Under the pieces are notes generated by a model. The model was given only the letters and a program-made list of their open reading frames with translations, searched no databases and was not told the DNA's origin. The translations under genes were made by a program, and so were the position numbers. Positions 58,807-64,000 of a stretch of DNA of 64,000 bases are shown piece after piece. The stretch's first letter is position 1, and every line of letters begins with the position of its first letter. This DNA comes from Chamaea fasciata. Taxonomy: Eukaryota > Chordata > Aves > Passeriformes > Sylviidae. The DNA lies in the NCBI GenBank assembly GCA_029207755.1, contig JARCOQ010000005.1, positions 56,295,449 to 56,359,448 on the forward strand, read 5' to 3'.

Positions 58807-61800
58807 ATATTGCCTACTATGCAAGAAAAATGAACAGAGTCCTTTCCAGTACTGTGTGCTTGTGAAACATCCATAGAACTGTGAAAGATTAGTTTACTAT
58901 TACTGTTAATTCCTCTTTTTTTTTCTTTTTTTTTTTTTCCTATGAAAGAGCGTATTCAGCTCTGTATCAAGCAGAACCTGATGGACGGAGTGTTTGTCAC
59001 TGAGCTGTCTGACACCAGCCACAGGTGTCTGGTGAGAGGAAAGGGACCTAAGGCAAATTCAGCTGCACTATCCCAGCTGCTTTGTCTCTCACTTAGATCT
59101 GAGCCATACTTTGTTTCATTCCTGTGACACCCCACACATCCAGGAAGGACTGGAGATGAGGACTCTGAGCAGTAAATGCATACTTCACCTTTCCTTGAAA
59201 TAATATGGTTAGCAGGGTCTTTGTTTTCTAGCTCCCTCATGTGCTTTCATTTCAGATTGCCTTAACAACAACAACAAAGGCCTGTTAGATTCTTGGCTAT
59301 TTATATTCATAAGCCAGGAGAATGCAGAGCCTTCATCTTCTTCATTAAAACAGTTTATATAAAATAAAAGAGAATTTCCATACTATATTTAAATGTTCAG
59401 AATGGCTGGCAGCAGCAGAATGAAACTGTTCTTCGCACATATTTAAATTATCATGAGATGTGTATTTCAGTTCACAAAATGTTCAATCCTTTGGCTGGTG
59501 ATGGTGGGTAAGTTTCCTTATATTGGGATGGATTTTGGCACAGGATCCACCACCTTACAAGGACTAAATGACCCACTATGGGCCCTGTTCATTTGTGTGT
59601 GAAACAGGAGACCACAATCCCCAAAGAAGTTTTTGGGCAAGGTCTTACAGAGAACATAAAAGCTCCACAGCACTAAAGGTAGGAAAACGTCATCTAGGAT
59701 AGCGTTGTGGGGCTATAATTCAGCTCCCAGGAAAGGTGGAAGCATGATTACATCAGTACAGAGCTAGATAAGTGTGGATGCTCTTCCTGTCTGGAAGTTC
59801 AGAGGACGTTGTCTGACACTCCCAGTAGCAAAGCTGCCTTCTGCATTACTGCAAAGAACTGTTACTCAGCCCTCTGCCCGAGCACCTGTAGAAGCAGGGC
59901 TGTACCTAAGGTGGATCAGAGAAGGGATTTCTGTTTTCTATTTCTGTCGAGGAATGAGTGCCGTCTGATGAACAGGCCCCATTCTGCTTTGAGTGAACGG
60001 GAAAGGGTGACGGCAGAGACTGAGCGAGGGGAGGCTGGAGGCTGCTGGCATTGCCTCTACAGGCATGTCACATATGTGGGAGCAGCTGGATGTGAGGTCC
60101 TGTGCTTGTGTGCTGAGCTGTGTGAATGTGAGCTATGCTAAGCCATTATACACGGCTGAGGGTTTGGAACAAGGGCAGAGATAAGTGGTTTTCTTGGCTT
60201 ATTTGTGTAGACTTAAGCCATCCTGTTCCCATGAAATAATATTTCGTGTCCAAGAAGAAAGAGGAATTCTTTCTACCCAGTGTCCTGAGGAGCCTCCAGT
60301 TTTCAAATGCTATTCCTTCTAACTCATTGATCCTGATGGGAAAGGTAGTCACAGACTCCCAGGGCATCAACTTTGTGGGGACGGGAGCCGGACCAAATCT
60401 CATTGACCACTCCATCTGGTCCATGTTTATCAGTGAAGTGGCTTCAGAATGGGCCTATACAGTGTCTTGGCCTCTGGGCCTGGAAAATTCCATTTGGAGG
60501 AAGCATGGGGACTCGTTTCAAACATTTTTTTAAACAGAAGGTATCATTGGGAAGGGTGTGGCAATTTGTCTAAGTGTCTTCCAGGGAAGGAGGGAGAGGC
60601 TACTTGATTGGTTGGAAGGAGGAAAGATGTATGTCACTGTAAGGTCTCCCTCACACTGACAAGTGATGGCACTACAGGGCTGGCCTCCGCTTCTCCCTCA
60701 GTCTTTCCTTCTCGTCCCCTGTGCTGTTCTTACTGGTGTCCCCTGCCTTCTGTGCCATACCAGAACTTGTGGCACACCTTTCCCCTCGTGTTCATCAGTT
60801 ATTGTTAGCATCCAGCCTGTGACACAGCAACTAATTGCATTGTCAATGCCTTTAAATGAAGAAGCAGCCAGAGCAGGAGAAGATGAACTCTTCAGCACCA
60901 AAGTCCTCCTAAGAATACAAGTACAAAGGGAGAGAAAGGGGAAAGAAGCAGGGCTTCTTTTAGTGGAAAGCTGCCCACAGTGCTGAGGTATTGGCAGATC
61001 TTCGAACTCAAGCTCTGCTTCACCTGCTGCCAGCCTTGCTTCCATCTGAGGGGTCTTGATGTCCATTTGGTTGTGTTACCAGGGTGCAGCATGACTGGAA
61101 GGGCATGGCTCCTTTAAAGAGTCTCTTTCCTTTGGATGTAATTCATGGCATTTTGGGAGTTCCTGAACCTGAAATTTGAGGGGGCCTGCTATGATTGGAT
61201 ATGGTTGATTGCTATGGTTGGGTGGTACATTGTACCTGTCACCGAGGTTGACAAGATTATATTGTTTGAATGTTCATCTTGGGCACAAGAGTTAGGCACT
61301 GAAATACCTCCTCTGAGGACTAAGGCTCTTCAGGCGGCTTGTGATAATGTTTCATTGCATGTCTTTAGAATCTGTGTTTTGAAATGTGATCCAACTATTA
61401 AGCTCTCAGAAGGCACAAATTGTCCCAATTGTATCTACCTTTGTGCTGATTTGCACTGGGGTAGGACTTGGTTCTAATACCTGGGGACCAAATATGAGCA
61501 TTTCTCCATTCATTTCAATACTTTCTTTCCAGGGTTTTGGTCTGTGCTAAAATGCAGGTCGGTGGCCCTGAGTTTAAGTTTTAATTTGAGAAAGTTTCAC
61601 TTTCCATCAGAACTATGACAAAGATCTTCAAAGCTGACATCACGGTGTAGGCATCTGGTGCACACATACTTGAACCAAAAGATAGAGGCAACACATAAAA
61701 AACTGGATGCGAGTAGAAGAAATAGGTCAGGAGTTCTCGCTATGGTCATTAACTGTTTCTTTTGCCATGAGGCTGCTCCTTTTCAAAGATAAAATATCTA

Positions 61801-64000
61801 TTATTTTCCATTTGTTTCTAAGGGCCTGGAGCTGAGAAGTGACTCCTCTGACATTTTAGTATATCACTGTAAAAATATGGAGAAAGTTTTCACGTGAAAC
61901 ATGTAAGAGCCAAAGTTTACCCACCACAGATGCCAGTCTGGTTTCAAATGATTTAGGAAGGCCTATTGTCTGCCACACCAGTTTTTTGTTTGAGATTTTG
62001 CTGTTGATATATTGTGTTTGTAGCTTTTTCATCTGCTAATTGATGTATGGGTGTATATACTGGTCTTTCAGCTGTGCTCCAGCTTTATATTAGAAGCACT
62101 ACTTTGTTTTTTCATTCTTGTGTTTCTAATTAAAGGTTTAGGAAGATAAGTCTGAAATAAATTTGTAGCTCTCATGGATTAAAGTAACTTTATTGAAGTG
62201 AACCAAGGGAAAGCAGAGATGCAGCGGATGCCTGAGCCCTCAGGCAGCCTGGAAAAATGACTTAGCAAGGTGATCACAGTCATTTCACTGGAGCATCATC
62301 TTTCAAACCAGAAGGTGAAAATTCAAATTCACTAATGAAGGGGAGGTCATAGTGAGAATGAAAACACTGGGACTGAAAGCTTGGAGCTGGGGAGAAAAGA
62401 AAATGGTGGTGATGTTAGAGGAAACTTATGCAAAGAGAGAAGGGGAAGAGTGTAAGAGAAAGGAAGCACTGGTAAGGAGAGACAGCAATGGCTGCAAGGG
62501 GAGCAGGCCTTTTGTTGAGTGTGAAGGCCAGGATCTGTCCTTGAACAAATATTGAAGTGACAAAAGGCACACGAAGACCATGTTTTCCCTTTGGCTTTAG
62601 CAAACTGTTGGCATGTTTGTGGAATGTGTGGGAAGAACCTGAACTCCAGTGCTGCCTGTGAACCAGACTCATGGTGAGATTTTTCTGACAAAGATGCATT
62701 TGGGTCCTTACTGTAGTAGGGGCAGGACAAGGGCAAACCTGTGACCAACTTTTTTCATCTTGAAAGGGCAATTTCACCTGCCATTTATATCCTTGCAGAG
62801 CTTCCTTGCGGGAAATTCTTCCAGCAGAGCTTTTGACCAAGTTTTCCTCCAGAAAATGAAGCAGGAGCCAGAGTCTTTTGGAAAGCCCTGCATATAAATA
62901 TCTTGTTTAGTTAGTCTAATAAAGGTATTACTAACAGTGCTGCTTGGAGGATTTATTGGGGGATTTCACTAAGACAGTGTTAGCAGTGGAATTATAGTCA
63001 TTCTCTGGTAAGACCTTGTCAATGCGAGAGAAAATAACATTGATCCAATCAGAGATATTTTACAGGATCAATGTAATATTCTTTTGCATAATCACAACCA
63101 AAGGATTATGGGCCTGTGCTGGGAGTGATGAAGGATCACTTGACAGATCACAGCCTCATTTGTTCTCCTCCTTTTAACTGGTGAAGTACAGGCAGTTTTT
63201 AAAAGTCTGCCTCTATATCCCTGTATCTTAAATACATCAGGGCTCCTTCAGGCCACAGACATTATATATTCAGTCTATTGCTTTTAAACAATATTTTTGG
63301 CTACATACATTTTTCATAGCTGAGCCATACTGAAGCATCTTGGTATGACCTTGAGACAATTCCCTCTGCAATCCAGGAAACCAATGTACACAAAATGGGA
63401 AATGAGGCCCCGAGGTGAGCAGGGAGGAGGAGAAGACAAATCAATATACAGCATGAGCCTTGTAACCCAAACATCATGAGGGGCTCTGAATAAGTTTGTG
63501 TAATTGAGCTTCTGGATAGTGCAGCAATTCCTCCAAGGGGATAGGAGCATTGCAGATGGCAGTGAATTCAGGAGGCTCAAGAGCATACTGTGGTGTGCTG
63601 GGAATAACTTACTATCAAACAAGTCCTCCTCATTGTTTACACTATTGTCTTTGCATTTTTTCAAGATCCCAGGACTGCTCTATTTCTTTAACAACAGCTT
63701 TGTCATGCCTTGTGAAAGCCCTCAATCCCTCTACTGGCTGCAGTTACGTAGATATTGCCTTGGCTTTAGGCAGGGTCCTTCTGCTGTGGAAGAGAAGCAG
63801 TGTGTTTGATTGTTTCACCACATTTGACGGAATGTTTCCTTTGGATTTGCACGTACATCTCAGTTAAGGATGGAAAGGGAAAATGGTGGCTGAGGTGCAG
63901 AGCAGTGGCTCGGCTCACTGATAATATCAGGGACCATTCAAACTCCAATCCTGTGGTTTCAGATGACTTCAACTGCAGGGCTGCAAAAGTTATTTGCGGA

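Noticed and set aside
60246..61066. Frames of about 95-122 codons in TMEM178B intron 1
   Set aside because: They overlap on both strands, have no recognisable motifs, and no splice signals consistent with exons were seen.

Overview
The window is vertebrate nuclear DNA, most likely from a bird and probably a passerine. The interspersed repeats are CR1 LINE fragments and short endogenous-retrovirus solo LTRs of avian type, introns are compact, and genes start in small CpG islands. No bacterial, phage or organellar genes were seen. Three protein-coding genes are supported, in the order and orientation BRAF(-), MRPS33(-), TMEM178B(+). From memory this matches human 7q34.

Layout. 1-13698 is the 5' part of BRAF intron 1, with CR1 fragments and simple repeats but no recognisable exon 2. 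13699-13830 (-) is BRAF coding exon 1 (44 codons). It sits in a CpG island (about 13540-14430) whose promoter side carries three perfect CRE palindromes, a CTCF-like site and a heptamer repeat. 14430-27140 is intergenic and holds two solo LTRs with target-site duplications (19784-20382 and 21511-22285). 27140-31800 (-) is MRPS33, with a complete 106-residue reading frame in two coding exons and a probable non-coding first exon in a second CpG island bearing two minisatellites. 31870-46000 is intergenic, with CR1, a MIR-like SINE, a CpG-rich patch at 42.7-43.2 kb and a faint tandem array of about 150-bp period at 44.8-45.6 kb. 46000-47327 is the CpG island and probable 5' leader of TMEM178B, including a CAG/CAA repeat. 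47328-47709 (+) is TMEM178B coding exon 1. 47710-64000 is TMEM178B intron 1, with MIR-like, L2/CR1-clade and CR1 remnants.

The genes do not form a pathway: BRAF is a MAPK-cascade kinase, MRPS33 a mitochondrial ribosomal protein, and TMEM178B a four-pass membrane protein. Their adjacency reflects conserved synteny. I found no convincing new biological system. The most interesting non-genic signals are the helically phased CRE cluster at BRAF, a 20-bp-stem hairpin in MRPS33 intron 1, the GC-rich minisatellites at two promoters, and the ~150-bp periodic array upstream of TMEM178B.
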